Below, piece after piece: positions 53,749-62,973 of a stretch of 64,000 bases of DNA; position 1 is the stretch's first letter; the number at the start of each line of letters is the position of its first letter. A program made the position numbers and the translations under genes. Source of the stretch: Pseudomonadales bacterium (GTDB lineage: Bacteria > Pseudomonadota > Gammaproteobacteria > Pseudomonadales > Pseudohongiellaceae). The DNA lies in NCBI GenBank assembly GCA_023257655.1, contig JALRBQ010000092.1:1-64000 (forward strand). The letters are read 5' to 3'. The notes below the pieces were generated by a model that saw only the letters and a program-made list of their open reading frames with translations, made no database searches and was not told where the DNA came from.

Positions 53749-55185
53749 TCATTTCCTGTCATCAAGACCCTTCATTTTGTCGACGATTGCCGAGGTTGAG
53801 CAATCGTCCAGAAACTCCAGCACAGCCACCTGCCCGCCGTAGGATTGAACGTAGTCGCCGCCGACCACCTGATCGATAGAATAGTCACCGCCCTTCACCA
53901 GCACATCGGGTTGCAGATTCTGCAACAGCGTCTCTGGTGTGTCTTCGCTGAAGCTCACTACCCAGTCGACGGCCTCGAGACCGGCAAGAACTGCCATGCG
54001 GCGTTCCACCGGATTAATTGGCCGTCCCACACCCTTAAGGCGACGCACGGAATCATCGTCGTTGATGGCGACAATCAGGCGTCGCCCCAGTTTGCGCGCT
54101 TGCGCCAGATAACCAACGTGACCCGCGTGGATGATATCGAAACAGCCATTGGTAAAGACAATCGTCTCGCCGTGAGCCTTGGCATCCTGTACCGCGATTT
54201 GCAGTTGCTCGGCCGTCATAACTCCACGTCCAGCCCCCTGTTCAGCCAGTACAGCGCGTCGTAGCTCCGGTGCGCTGATGGCTGCCGTACCCAGTTTGCC
54301 GACGACGAGACCAGCCGCCATATTGGCGAGCCCTACGGCGTCGGCAATGTCGTGTCCCGCCGCCATGGCCGCCGCCAGCACCGAGATAACGGTATCGCCA
54401 GCGCCAGTGACGTCGAAGACTTCTTGCGCACGGGCGGGCAAGTGCAACTCCGGCAAGTCGGGCCGAATCAGTGTCATCCCGTGCTCCCCGCGCGTAATCA
54501 GCAAGGCCTGCAGTTCCAGGGATTTCAGCAATTGCAGACCTTTGTTGACGAATTCCTCTTCGCTTGTACAACGACCTACCACTGCCTCAAATTCCACGAG
54601 GTTAGGTGTCAGCAAGGTGGCTCCTCGGTATTTCTCGAAATTCGTTCCTTTCGGATCGACGATGACCGGAAGCTTGCGCTTGCGGGCGAGCGCGATGAGG
54701 GAAGCCACATCTCCCAGCCCGCCCTTGGCGTAGTCCGATAACACGATAGTTTGCGCATTCTCCAGCAATGCCTCGAATCTCGCTGGCAATCCGGCGATGT
54801 CAGTCGCATCAAAGGGCTGTTCGAAATCGAGGCGAATCAGTTGCTGATGGCGACTGATGACGCGCAATTTGGTAATCGTGGGTTTATCAGGAGAAACCAG
54901 AAAATCACAATAGACGCCGGCGGCGTTGAGTCGGGACTTCAGCTCTTCACCGGTGTCGTCGTTGCCGACGACGCCGATCAGACTGGTTGCAGATCCGAGC
55001 GCGGCAATATTGAGTGCCACGTTGCCTGCACCACCCGGCCGCCCCTCACGATTGCCGACATGAACCACAGGCACCGGAGCCTCCGGGGAAACCCGCAGGG
55101 CGTCTCCATGCCAGTATCGGTCCAGCATGACGTCGCCGACCACCAATACCCTGGCTTGTTGAAATGGAGGCATATCCAGTTTCAT
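53749..55185 (-). CDS. hldE: Bifunctional D-glycero-beta-D-manno-heptose-7-phosphate kinase / heptose-1-phosphate adenylyltransferase
   Basis: The 478-residue enzyme supplies ADP-heptose for the LPS inner core. The N-terminal ribokinase-type domain has VVGDVMLDRYWHGD, GGAGNVALNIAALG and the catalytic VTGAGDTVISVLA. The C-terminal nucleotidyltransferase starts near residue 345 with VFTNGCFDIIHAGHVGYL (HxGH). Both active sites look intact. It lies 8 kb from the core transferase operon and diverges from lpxL. Confidence 0.97.
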   Translation of the reverse strand: MKLDMPPFQQARVLVVGDVMLDRYWHGDALRVSPEAPVPVVHVGNREGRPGGAGNVALNIAALGSATSLIGVVGNDDTGEELKSRLNAAGVYCDFLVSPDKPTITKLRVISRHQQLIRLDFEQPFDATDIAGLPARFEALLENAQTIVLSDYAKGGLGDVASLIALARKRKLPVIVDPKGTNFEKYRGATLLTPNLVEFEAVVGRCTSEEEFVNKGLQLLKSLELQALLITRGEHGMTLIRPDLPELHLPARAQEVFDVTGAGDTVISVLAAAMAAGHDIADAVGLANMAAGLVVGKLGTAAISAPELRRAVLAEQGAGRGVMTAEQLQIAVQDAKAHGETIVFTNGCFDIIHAGHVGYLAQARKLGRRLIVAINDDDSVRRLKGVGRPINPVERRMAVLAGLEAVDWVVSFSEDTPETLLQNLQPDVLVKGGDYSIDQVVGGDYVQSYGGQVAVLEFLDDCSTSAIVDKMKGLDDRK

Positions 55186-55290
55186 GTGCTCGTCCCCGTG
55201 CTGACTGCGCTTGTCTCAGGCGCAAGATCATATCATAGTGCTTTTGCCGTGTAGATCAGGCCTTCCAGCGCTGAGAATGCCCGGTGGTTC

Positions 55291-55299
55291 TGCTACAAT
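55291..55299 (+). promoter_or_regulatory. Extended -10 element for the acyltransferase gene
   Basis: TGCTACAAT has the TGn extension and a near-consensus -10 (TACAAT). A start of transcription near 55306 argues for translation from ATG 55335 or later rather than an upstream GTG at 55284. Confidence 0.5.
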
Positions 55300-55334
55300 C
55301 CCGGACGCAGCAAGCATTGAACCCGAATGACCCG

Positions 55335-56294
55335 ATGGCGGGTCTGATGCCAACGGCGAGACCCGTGTCAAAACCTACTCAACACACAAAGTTCCGTTAT
55401 GCCTATCTCTGGCCTCGCTACTGGCCTACCTGGTTACTACTGTTCGGCATGTGGAGCGCAGCTCAATTGCCCTTCACCCTGCAAATGGCGTTGGGCCGAC
55501 AACTCGGGATACTGAGCTATCATTTTGCGCGTGAGCGCCGCCACATCTGTGAGGTAAATTTACGGCTGTGTTTTCCCGAACTGAACGAAGTGCAACATCG
55601 AAAGCTTGTGAGGGACACGTTTATCGCCAATGGCATTGGTTTCATTGAAATCGCAATCTCCTGGTACCGGGATGTCGAGGATTTTCGCCATCGGGTAACA
55701 GTGACCGGCTTCGAACATGTAGAGAGAGCAATGGCGAAGGGCAAGGGTGTACTGCTTGTCGGCGCGCACTTCTCCACGCTGGAGTTTGGTGGATTCCTGT
55801 TTAACCTGCTCGGCACAATGGATGTAACCTATCGTCCTAACAATAATCGTTTGTTTCAGGCCGCAATGCTGAAGGGGCGTCAGCGCTACTATCCACATGT
55901 TCTCGAACGCAGTGATGTACGGGGTGCCATGCGCAGCCTGAAGGAAGGCCGAATTCTCTGGTATGCTCCGGATCAGGATTACGGCGCCCGCCACTCGGTC
56001 TTTGTGCCATTCTTCGGTGTACCGGCTGCAACAATCACCGCAACGAGTCGGTTTGCCCGCTTCAATGACTCGGCCGTAGTGATGTACAGCCATTATCGAA
56101 ATGCAGATAACTCGGGTTATCATCTGTACTTCAGTGAACCACTGGCCGACTACCCTTCGGATGATGATGAGGCAGATGCACGCAGAATCAATGCTCTCAT
56201 CGAGACCGCGGTAAGACAGCAGCCGGAACAGTATCTCTGGCTCCACAAGCGATTCAAGACACAGGCTGAAGGCATTGCAGCCCGGCCTTACTAG
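55335..56294 (+). CDS. lpxL: Lipid A late acyltransferase (LpxL/HtrB family)
   Basis: The protein of about 319 residues transfers a secondary acyl chain to Kdo2-lipid IVA at the inner membrane. It has an N-terminal membrane anchor (WPTWLLLFGMWSAAQLPF), the HX4E active-site box in LLVGAHFSTLEFGGFL, and later WYAPDQDYG. These match LpxL/LpxM-type enzymes; distinguishing LpxL, LpxM and LpxP is not safe from motifs. The start ATG 55335 is set by the promoter; ATG 55347 is possible. The next gene begins 11 bases after its stop. Confidence 0.9.
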   Translation: MAGLMPTARPVSKPTQHTKFRYAYLWPRYWPTWLLLFGMWSAAQLPFTLQMALGRQLGILSYHFARERRHICEVNLRLCFPELNEVQHRKLVRDTFIANGIGFIEIAISWYRDVEDFRHRVTVTGFEHVERAMAKGKGVLLVGAHFSTLEFGGFLFNLLGTMDVTYRPNNNRLFQAAMLKGRQRYYPHVLERSDVRGAMRSLKEGRILWYAPDQDYGARHSVFVPFFGVPAATITATSRFARFNDSAVVMYSHYRNADNSGYHLYFSEPLADYPSDDDEADARRINALIETAVRQQPEQYLWLHKRFKTQAEGIAARPY

Positions 56295-56304
56295 AGCGAC
56301 CTGG

Positions 56305-57813
56305 GTGACACAGATAAATCTCAAGCAAGTCGACATCAGGCTCGGCGCAGTCGTCGTCAGCCTGCTGTTGTCGGTTTTCACGCTGCTATTGCCTGACACC
56401 CCCAACGACGACTCCTACACCTACATCCGTACGGCTGACATCTTTCTTAGTAACGGGCTGACCGCCGCCTTCGACTACTACTCGTGGGCAAGCTTTTCTG
56501 TGTTGGTCGGCCTCATTAGCAAGCTGGGATTGTCCCTGTTCGCCTCGGCTTTTCTTATTAATGCCCTCTTCTATGCGTTGATCGTCTACGCTTTCATCAG
56601 TATCGTTCGTGAGATAGATGACTCCCGGGATCTGTTGTTGTGGGCAGCGATCACGATACTCGTCTACCCGCAGTTCAACGAATACCGCTATCTCGTCTTA
56701 CGGGATGTGGGCTTCTGGGCACTGTCCCTGATAGCGTTCTGGCAGTATTTACGCTATGCCACCTCCGCTTCACTCATCACAGGGGCGTGTTTCTGTGCGG
56801 CGCTTATCGGTGCTACCCTGTTTCGCGCCGAGGCGCTCATCTACCTGGTGTTGACTCCGGCGGCCCTGTTCTTCGATACCCGAATCAGCTTGCCCAAACG
56901 CATACACCGCTTCCTGCGCCTGGAGATGATGGTTGCCGGGATTCTGCTCTTCGCGGCACTTGCCATCGCGTTGGCCGGACTCAATATCGTCACTTTGTTG
57001 CTGAATTTTGTCTCGGTGTACAAGCCCTTCCTGATGAATACGTTCTCGCCGCCACCGGAGCAGGCTTCGGTAGTTGGCGGCATCCTGTTCGGGGAATACG
57101 CCGCTGCCTACTCGCAGGAATATATCGGCTTGTTCATGGTAGCGGGCCTGTTCACCATATTGATAGTGAATCTGATCAATGGTGTTGGCGCTCCCTATCT
57201 CCTCATGTTGTGCTTCGGTGTATTGCGGCGCAAACCATCCGCGAATCGATCGCTCGTGGTGCCGCTAGTGATTTACCTGACTATCAATGCGGTCGTCTTG
57301 CTCGGTTTCCTGTTCATCACCCGCTACTTGTCCAGTCGCTACGCCATGCTGTTCTGCCTGATGCTGGCGCTACTCGTGCCGTGGATTCTCTGCCATATCT
57401 GGCGTGCTCGTACCGAGCGTAATCGACAACTGGTGCTGTCGCTGCTGATTCTCTTCGTCACGTATTGCGCAGTCGATTCCTTCCACAGCTTTGGAGACTA
57501 CAAGCAATTTGTTGTCGATTCCGTGGAGTGGCTGGCGGAGCATGAGGCGGCGACGCCGTTGCTGACCAATAACCATGCGATCGCCTATGGCAGCGGCATG
57601 GTAATCGCCTATGACAAGACGCAGCGTTATCTGGAGGAAGCAGCAATTCGCGACTGGCCAACCGGGGGCGTTGTGGCTATCGAGAGAAGTTTCAGGATGG
57701 ATGAGGTGCTGGCGCGGCTGGAGACTGCTCGTGTACTTGAGCGAGTCGCGCAGTTTGCAAATCCCGATGATGCCGAGAAGGGTATCGTGATCTATCGGCG
57801 CCTGCCTGATTGA
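56305..57813 (+). CDS. Multi-pass membrane protein, possible GT-C type glycosyltransferase
   Basis: The protein of about 500 residues has about 10-11 hydrophobic segments and a soluble C-terminal part of about 110 residues. After the first membrane helix comes TPNDDSYTYIRTADIFLSNG, an acidic loop in the place where GT39/GT83-like (PMT, ArnT) enzymes carry their catalytic Asp. The VYPQFNEYRYLVLRDVGFWAL region resembles those families in layout. This is consistent with a polyprenyl-linked sugar transferase acting on LPS core or O-units in the periplasm. Its GTG start and lack of a good ribosome site suggest translation coupled to lpxL. Confidence 0.6.
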   Translation: MTQINLKQVDIRLGAVVVSLLLSVFTLLLPDTPNDDSYTYIRTADIFLSNGLTAAFDYYSWASFSVLVGLISKLGLSLFASAFLINALFYALIVYAFISIVREIDDSRDLLLWAAITILVYPQFNEYRYLVLRDVGFWALSLIAFWQYLRYATSASLITGACFCAALIGATLFRAEALIYLVLTPAALFFDTRISLPKRIHRFLRLEMMVAGILLFAALAIALAGLNIVTLLLNFVSVYKPFLMNTFSPPPEQASVVGGILFGEYAAAYSQEYIGLFMVAGLFTILIVNLINGVGAPYLLMLCFGVLRRKPSANRSLVVPLVIYLTINAVVLLGFLFITRYLSSRYAMLFCLMLALLVPWILCHIWRARTERNRQLVLSLLILFVTYCAVDSFHSFGDYKQFVVDSVEWLAEHEAATPLLTNNHAIAYGSGMVIAYDKTQRYLEEAAIRDWPTGGVVAIERSFRMDEVLARLETARVLERVAQFANPDDAEKGIVIYRRLPD

Positions 57814-57831
57814 GTTGGCTTACGTCCCGAC

Positions 57832-59583
57832 TTACCAGGTCTCGCGCTCCTGCCGCTTCGTGACAAGCACATCCTGCAGGAACAGATAATTCAGATCAGT
57901 ACCGAGAAACACGTCAATTGCCTCGCTCGGTGAACACACCAGTGCCTCACCGGGACGATTCAGCGTGGTGTTGATCAACAGTCCGTGTCCGGTCTGCTTC
58001 TGGAACGCCGTCAGCAGCCGATGAAAATCGGGATTCACCTTTTCCCTCACTACCTGGGCACGCGTTGTCCCTTCTTGCTGATACACGATAGCGGCATACT
58101 GATCGCGCCATTGGGGTTTCACGACCCGGTTGATGCACATGTACTCGTCCTGTATTTCTCCCTCCATGAACTCGGGCGCGAAGGAATCGAGTACGCTGGC
58201 GGAGAATGGACGCCATTTCTCACGAAATTTCACCTGCTTGTTGATGAGGTCGGCAATGCCGGGCAGTGCCGGATTGGCGAGAATGCTGCGATGACCCAGC
58301 GCCCGGGAGCCGAACTCCATGCGACCGCGAAACCACGCCACCAGTTCGCCAGCGGCCAGCAGCTCCGCTGCCTTCTCGAAGGGATTGTCCAGCAATTCAT
58401 AGACCGGCTTGTCGCGATGCAATCGGCAAGCGCTGACGCACTGTTTGCTGGAGTAGAGCGGTCCCAGAAACACATGCCGAAGCCGGGCGATTTTCGCACC
58501 GGCGGCGTTACTGGCATAGGCCGCTGCACCGATCGCGGTACCGGAGTCGGCACAGGCCGGGTTGACAATCAGGGTCTTGACGCCAGGCAGGTCAGCCAGC
58601 CGCTGATTCAGACGAATGTTCATGGAGCCGGTGCCCGCCACTGCGAGGCGTCCGGTTTCCTTCAGGATATCGCCGAGATAGGTTTGAACCATGCGCGAGG
58701 CGATGTCTTCATACATCTTCTGGATCGCAGCCGCGTAATGCACGTAGGGGTCATCCACCAGATTACCCACCCGGCGTGGCCCCAACATGTCGACCAGCTC
58801 CTGACTGAAGTAGTGCCCGCGAGACTTGACCTTGAAGCGCCGGATTCCGACAGTGCCCACCAGATGCGTGTTTACCTTGAAGCGATTGCCTTCGAATCGC
58901 GCGAGACGTGAGAGATCGTATTTTTCAGGATCTCCGAACGGCGAGATCCCCATCACCTTATATTCGCCGTCCAGGATATCGAATCCAAGATAATCGGTTA
59001 TGCCGGCATACATGCCACACAGAGAGTCTGGGTTGTAAAACTCCCTGATCTTGACGATTTTGCCGTTCTCGCCATAACCGAGAAAGATACTGGAATATTC
59101 GCCCTTGGAATCGACGCAGAATATCGCCGTCTTCTTGTCGCTGCCTGTCATGTGATAACAGCTGCTAGCGTGTGCTAGCTGATGTTCTACAGGAACAAGT
59201 GTGATGTTTTTCTCAGAGATATGCAGCCGCTCGAGCAGCCCAGCGAGCTCTTTACGATATCGGTGGTAGCGTCGGTTGCCATTGAAGAGGGCGTCGAAAC
59301 TGCGATCCGGCGCATACCAGTGCCGATAGGCATAATGCCAGCGAGCCTTGCTGAACATAGAGGTAGGCGCGAAGGGGATCGCGACGTGAGTAATGTCTGC
59401 TGCCTTGACGCGGGCAATCTGCATGCAGCGACGAGCCGACAGGAAGGGCTGTTCTTCCTTCGCATGCTTACGGCGTATCAGTCGCTCTTCCTCTACCGCA
59501 GAAAGCAGACTGCCATCGATCATGAGTGCAGCGGCTGGATCGTGTCCTATCGCGCCTGCGAGTCCGAGTGTAATAATTGTCAT
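57832..59583 (-). CDS. Carbamoyltransferase of the NodU/CmcH/TobZ family
   Basis: The 583-residue enzyme uses carbamoyl phosphate and ATP to carbamoylate a hydroxyl group. Its N-terminal Kae1-like domain has ITLGLAGAIGHDPAAALM and the metal-site histidines in EHQLAHASSCY. The C-terminal YrdC-like part has GRMEFGSRALGHRSILANP and LINTTLNRPGEALV. In Pseudomonas a protein of this family (WapO) carbamoylates heptose of the LPS inner core. Here it ends an operon with waaC, waaG, waaP and a kinase, which supports that role. It begins 5 bases after the upstream kinase stop. Confidence 0.93.
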   Translation of the reverse strand: MTIITLGLAGAIGHDPAAALMIDGSLLSAVEEERLIRRKHAKEEQPFLSARRCMQIARVKAADITHVAIPFAPTSMFSKARWHYAYRHWYAPDRSFDALFNGNRRYHRYRKELAGLLERLHISEKNITLVPVEHQLAHASSCYHMTGSDKKTAIFCVDSKGEYSSIFLGYGENGKIVKIREFYNPDSLCGMYAGITDYLGFDILDGEYKVMGISPFGDPEKYDLSRLARFEGNRFKVNTHLVGTVGIRRFKVKSRGHYFSQELVDMLGPRRVGNLVDDPYVHYAAAIQKMYEDIASRMVQTYLGDILKETGRLAVAGTGSMNIRLNQRLADLPGVKTLIVNPACADSGTAIGAAAYASNAAGAKIARLRHVFLGPLYSSKQCVSACRLHRDKPVYELLDNPFEKAAELLAAGELVAWFRGRMEFGSRALGHRSILANPALPGIADLINKQVKFREKWRPFSASVLDSFAPEFMEGEIQDEYMCINRVVKPQWRDQYAAIVYQQEGTTRAQVVREKVNPDFHRLLTAFQKQTGHGLLINTTLNRPGEALVCSPSEAIDVFLGTDLNYLFLQDVLVTKRQERETW

Positions 59584-59588
59584 AGGCC

Positions 59589-61034
59589 TTACGCGTCGTG
59601 TTGCTCAAGCATTGCCTGAACCGGCTGCTCCAGTGGTGTGCCAATCCAGTTGCGGCGAAAGCGTTCAATATCCTTCTGCAGGGAGGAACGCGCCGCAGCT
59701 GCCGACCGGTGCCGTTTCGTGGCATCGAGGTCGATTACATACAGGCGTTCGTCGTGGTAGATGAAATTGGACGCCTTCATGTCTCCATGGCTGATATTGT
59801 ACTCTCTCATGACTTGAAAAAGCTGGTTAAACTGAGCCAGAATTTTACACTGCAGGTCCCCGTCAAGCCGGCCCTCCTCCAGCAATTGCAACACGCTTGG
59901 GGCAGGCACGTACTCACACAGAAACCAGGCCCGGCGCCGCAATAGCCAGCACAACCGTTCTTCAACAAACAGGCAGGGTTGCGGTGTTGCTACTCCCAAT
60001 GCCAGCAAAGTCGCTGCGCTGCGCCAGGACTTGTGGGCCCTGCTCGGTTGAAAGAGGCGCTTCAACCCGTGCAGAAATCCCTTGATATTGTAACGCTTTA
60101 GCACGTACTGCCGGCCCTCGTGGTCAATGAGAGCCACCGTGGAGGCGCCGCCATCCTTCAACATGGTACCGCCTGCCAGCGCCTGATCAGGATCCGCGAT
60201 AAGGCGTTCCAGCGCCGGAGAATGCCGGGTTCGGTCGTAGACCGCGAGTCGGGTCCGTGATTGCACCAGTCGAGTGGCCGTCGCAGAGCGAAACAGTTTG
60301 TTTTCGATGATGAACAGCCGCCGCTGGCGGGCCGATCGCACCGCGGTGGTGAGAGTCGCCAGGGACTCACCTTCCATGCCAGTGGAGTAACAGCCATAGT
60401 GTGAGAGCCAGTGGGGAATATTGACGTCCATTGCCACTGCCAGTTGTGCGAAGAACAGCCCGAGGTTGGCGCGACGTGCGGCTGGCGATAACGCCGTTGG
60501 ATGCTGCTTGATGTCATAACCATCCAGGACGTAGAGCCTGTCGCCCTCCAACATGAAGTTGTCCAGATGAATGTCATCCTGCTGAAGCCCTGCATCATGG
60601 CACTGCGCTATGCTGTCAATTGCCTTGTCCACGATGTCACGTCGCTCCGCGTCAATCGTCGCCGCAGTAAACAGGTCGAGCAAACTGCGTGCCTTCTCAA
60701 GATACTCAAACAAAATGACCCCCCCATCTCCCTCAGGGGTGTCGAAGACCCCGACGACTTCTGGAGTGAGAATGCCCGCGTCACGTAACTGCGTAACCCC
60801 GGTCAGGTCACGTTGCCGGTTCTGTTGCCAATGAGCGCGGCCGAAAAACAGTTTGGCGATGCAGGTAGTTCCCTTCCAGGTGGCCAACGCTACGAGGCGT
60901 TTGCGCGGCACGATGCGCAATATTGCCTGAATGTGCAGGGTGGTATCAGCGCCGGCATCGCGAAGGAAAATTTCGAACGGGACAGGAATATGCCTGCCCT
61001 TTTTAATGAGTTCTTTGCAAGTAAACTGGCTCAT
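59589..61034 (-). CDS. Two-domain LPS core kinase-like protein (tandem RIO/ABC1-type kinase folds)
   Basis: The 481-residue cytoplasmic protein contains two kinase-like lobes. The first (residues about 45-215) has LQQDDIHLDNFML and YVLDGYDI as catalytic-loop and metal-binding segments. The second (about 280-475) has ISHGDMKASNFIYH and YVIDLDATK. Both keep the Asp and Asn of the catalytic loop and a metal-binding Asp, so both may be active. Similar proteins stand next to waaP in Pseudomonas and phosphorylate inner-core heptoses or support WaaP. It starts three bases after the waaP stop. Confidence 0.88.
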   Translation of the reverse strand: MSQFTCKELIKKGRHIPVPFEIFLRDAGADTTLHIQAILRIVPRKRLVALATWKGTTCIAKLFFGRAHWQQNRQRDLTGVTQLRDAGILTPEVVGVFDTPEGDGGVILFEYLEKARSLLDLFTAATIDAERRDIVDKAIDSIAQCHDAGLQQDDIHLDNFMLEGDRLYVLDGYDIKQHPTALSPAARRANLGLFFAQLAVAMDVNIPHWLSHYGCYSTGMEGESLATLTTAVRSARQRRLFIIENKLFRSATATRLVQSRTRLAVYDRTRHSPALERLIADPDQALAGGTMLKDGGASTVALIDHEGRQYVLKRYNIKGFLHGLKRLFQPSRAHKSWRSAATLLALGVATPQPCLFVEERLCWLLRRRAWFLCEYVPAPSVLQLLEEGRLDGDLQCKILAQFNQLFQVMREYNISHGDMKASNFIYHDERLYVIDLDATKRHRSAAAARSSLQKDIERFRRNWIGTPLEQPVQAMLEQHDA

Positions 61035-61037
61035 TGA

Positions 61038-61826
61038 TCAACTCGCCGCACCTAACTTTTTATACATGGCAGCTGCACGACTCTCTACCGCCTGCCAGAA
61101 ACGGGATCGACGTGCAAATACTTCTCGCAAAGAGGCTTGTTCATAAACTCTGATGAAGCGCAGAAGATCCTTTCTGCTGAGCCCCAAATGCATTGCCGAA
61201 TAATACAGGCCGGCGACATCTTTCACGATCCAGCGCATCGGAAGGTGGCGCTTGATCAAGGCCCTGTGCAAGTCGATCAATGACAAGCGAAAGACATCCG
61301 ACTCGAGGTCCCCATCGAGGAGGAAGTGACAGAGATAGTAATCGCGGTGACATAAGCCACTTTTATGTACCTTTCGGCTGATGGTCGCCAGGCGTTCGGT
61401 GAGCCGACGTTTCTCAGCAAAACGAGGCGGCTGTTCCCGCCAGGTCCGGCAATAATCTTCGAGGCTGATGGTGGGCTGCAAGGCTTCGGTGATTATGAAT
61501 GACCTGATCGCTGCCGGATTCAGGCCGCGTTTGCCATAACCTGCGATCGTCATCGTATCGACGCCTACGCGTTCCAGATGTCGAATGGCCTCCCACTCAT
61601 TACGTGCACTCAGTATGGGGCTTCGCAACTGCACGAGATTCTTGAAAATTTCGCGCCAACCTACGCCGTAGTGAAATTTTGCGAAATAACTCTTGCCTTG
61701 CAAGTCAAACTGAAACGTCTTGCGCTGCGCCACCTGTCGATACACCTTGCCATCCAGTGTCGGTAGCAGGTCGAAGGGGTCCTGCTGTTGCCAGGCACGC
61801 TGCAATTCCTCATTGAGGTAAAACAC
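61038..61826 (-). CDS. waaP: LPS core heptose(I) kinase WaaP/RfaP
   Basis: The 262-residue kinase transfers phosphate from ATP to heptose I. Kinase-like motifs are KFHYGVGW (near the ATP lysine region), HKSGLCHRDYYLCHFLL (catalytic loop with Asp) and LSLIDLHRA (metal-binding Asp). The length is typical. The GTG start abuts the waaG stop. In Pseudomonas, WaaP is essential and core phosphate is needed for outer-membrane stability. Confidence 0.93.
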   Translation of the reverse strand: MFYLNEELQRAWQQQDPFDLLPTLDGKVYRQVAQRKTFQFDLQGKSYFAKFHYGVGWREIFKNLVQLRSPILSARNEWEAIRHLERVGVDTMTIAGYGKRGLNPAAIRSFIITEALQPTISLEDYCRTWREQPPRFAEKRRLTERLATISRKVHKSGLCHRDYYLCHFLLDGDLESDVFRLSLIDLHRALIKRHLPMRWIVKDVAGLYYSAMHLGLSRKDLLRFIRVYEQASLREVFARRSRFWQAVESRAAAMYKKLGAAS

Positions 61827-62963
61827 CTATCCCGCCCTCCGCTTCTCGCGAGCCTGCTGTTCGATGAGATCGACCGCGGCCTGTGGCAAGGTGTATAGCA
61901 CCTCGTTCTTGCCGTAGTTCAGTCCATTCTCAGACCAGGGCGCAGTCGGCAAGGCCTCCAGCATGGCCGCCAATCGCTGATTCAGTTCAGATTGCGAGAA
62001 CGGCTCGCTGCACACCTGCCCCGATTGCGCCTGTTCGATGTGAAAAGCGTACCCGCAGGTGGCGGTTGTCAATACCGGTAATCCGGCAATGGTGGCCTCC
62101 AACAGCACATATCCGGCACTTTCCTGGTAAGCCGGGTGCAACAGCAGGTCCGCTCCAGCGAAGAAGCGCGGAATATCGTCCCTGCCCGGCAACACATCAA
62201 ACCTGTCGCTGATCCCCAATTTGCGAGCCAGTCGCAGAAAGCGGTTGGGGCGATCCTGTCCCACCAGCAAATACCGACAACGCTGCCTTTGCGGCGCTGG
62301 CAGCGCGGCAATCGCCTGCAGGGCACGATCCACGCCTTTCACCCGGAAACCCGAGCCCACTTGCAGAATTAACTGGGTGTCCTCTGAAACGCCGAATTCG
62401 CTGCGGAATTGTTGCCGCACAGCGGGGTCGCGATTCAGCACCTTACGGTCGGTGGCGATACCTGGAGGCAGATCGTGCAGTCGCGATTCACAGCCGGGAT
62501 AGTACTGACTGAATTCCCGGCGCTGCTGTGGTGACAGCAGCAGAACCTGCGTCGGTGCATCGGCCTGAAAAACGGCGGCTTCATAGGTCATGAAGTGCTT
62601 ATAACGCTCGGTAAAGCGGTAATAGAAACCGCGCTGGGTTTGTGCCTTCGCCGCGAAGCAGGGATCGGCGGCAAAATAGACGTCCAGATGCGGCATCTTG
62701 TTGAATCCCACCACGAGATCGGTCGGCTGCCGGTCGAGAGCCTCAACGACCCATTGCGTAAACCGACGATAGACTCCGAGTCGGGTCAAGGCTTTTGCGG
62801 ACACCAGACGAACATCGAGTTGATCCGGAATCTCGCCTTGCCAGCTGCGGGTATATACCGTGACCTGATGACCTCGCTGCAGGCACTCTGTAACTATTCT
62901 CAGGAAATCCCGCTGCTGCCCTCCATAGGGAAAATAGGAATAGATCAGAAAGGTCAGATGCAT
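61827..62963 (-). CDS. waaG: LPS core glycosyltransferase family 4, WaaG-like
   Basis: The protein of about 378 residues starts MHLTFLIYSYFPYGGQQRDFLRI, the N-terminus of UDP-glucose:heptose glucosyltransferase I. It has GT4 C-terminal features LLVGQDRPNRFLRLARKLGI, HPAYQESAGYVLLEATIAGLPVL with the E-x7-E pattern, and later TATCGY. The start ATG 62963 is 10 bases after the waaC stop. The sugar added (glucose, galactose or N-acetylgalactosamine) is not certain. Confidence 0.9.
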   Translation of the reverse strand: MHLTFLIYSYFPYGGQQRDFLRIVTECLQRGHQVTVYTRSWQGEIPDQLDVRLVSAKALTRLGVYRRFTQWVVEALDRQPTDLVVGFNKMPHLDVYFAADPCFAAKAQTQRGFYYRFTERYKHFMTYEAAVFQADAPTQVLLLSPQQRREFSQYYPGCESRLHDLPPGIATDRKVLNRDPAVRQQFRSEFGVSEDTQLILQVGSGFRVKGVDRALQAIAALPAPQRQRCRYLLVGQDRPNRFLRLARKLGISDRFDVLPGRDDIPRFFAGADLLLHPAYQESAGYVLLEATIAGLPVLTTATCGYAFHIEQAQSGQVCSEPFSQSELNQRLAAMLEALPTAPWSENGLNYGKNEVLYTLPQAAVDLIEQQAREKRRAG

Positions 62964-62973
62964 TGTTCTTATT

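Noticed and set aside
57985-58911. 308-codon plus-strand frame opposite the carbamoyltransferase
   Set aside because: It is an antisense shadow; the minus strand carries the full conserved enzyme.
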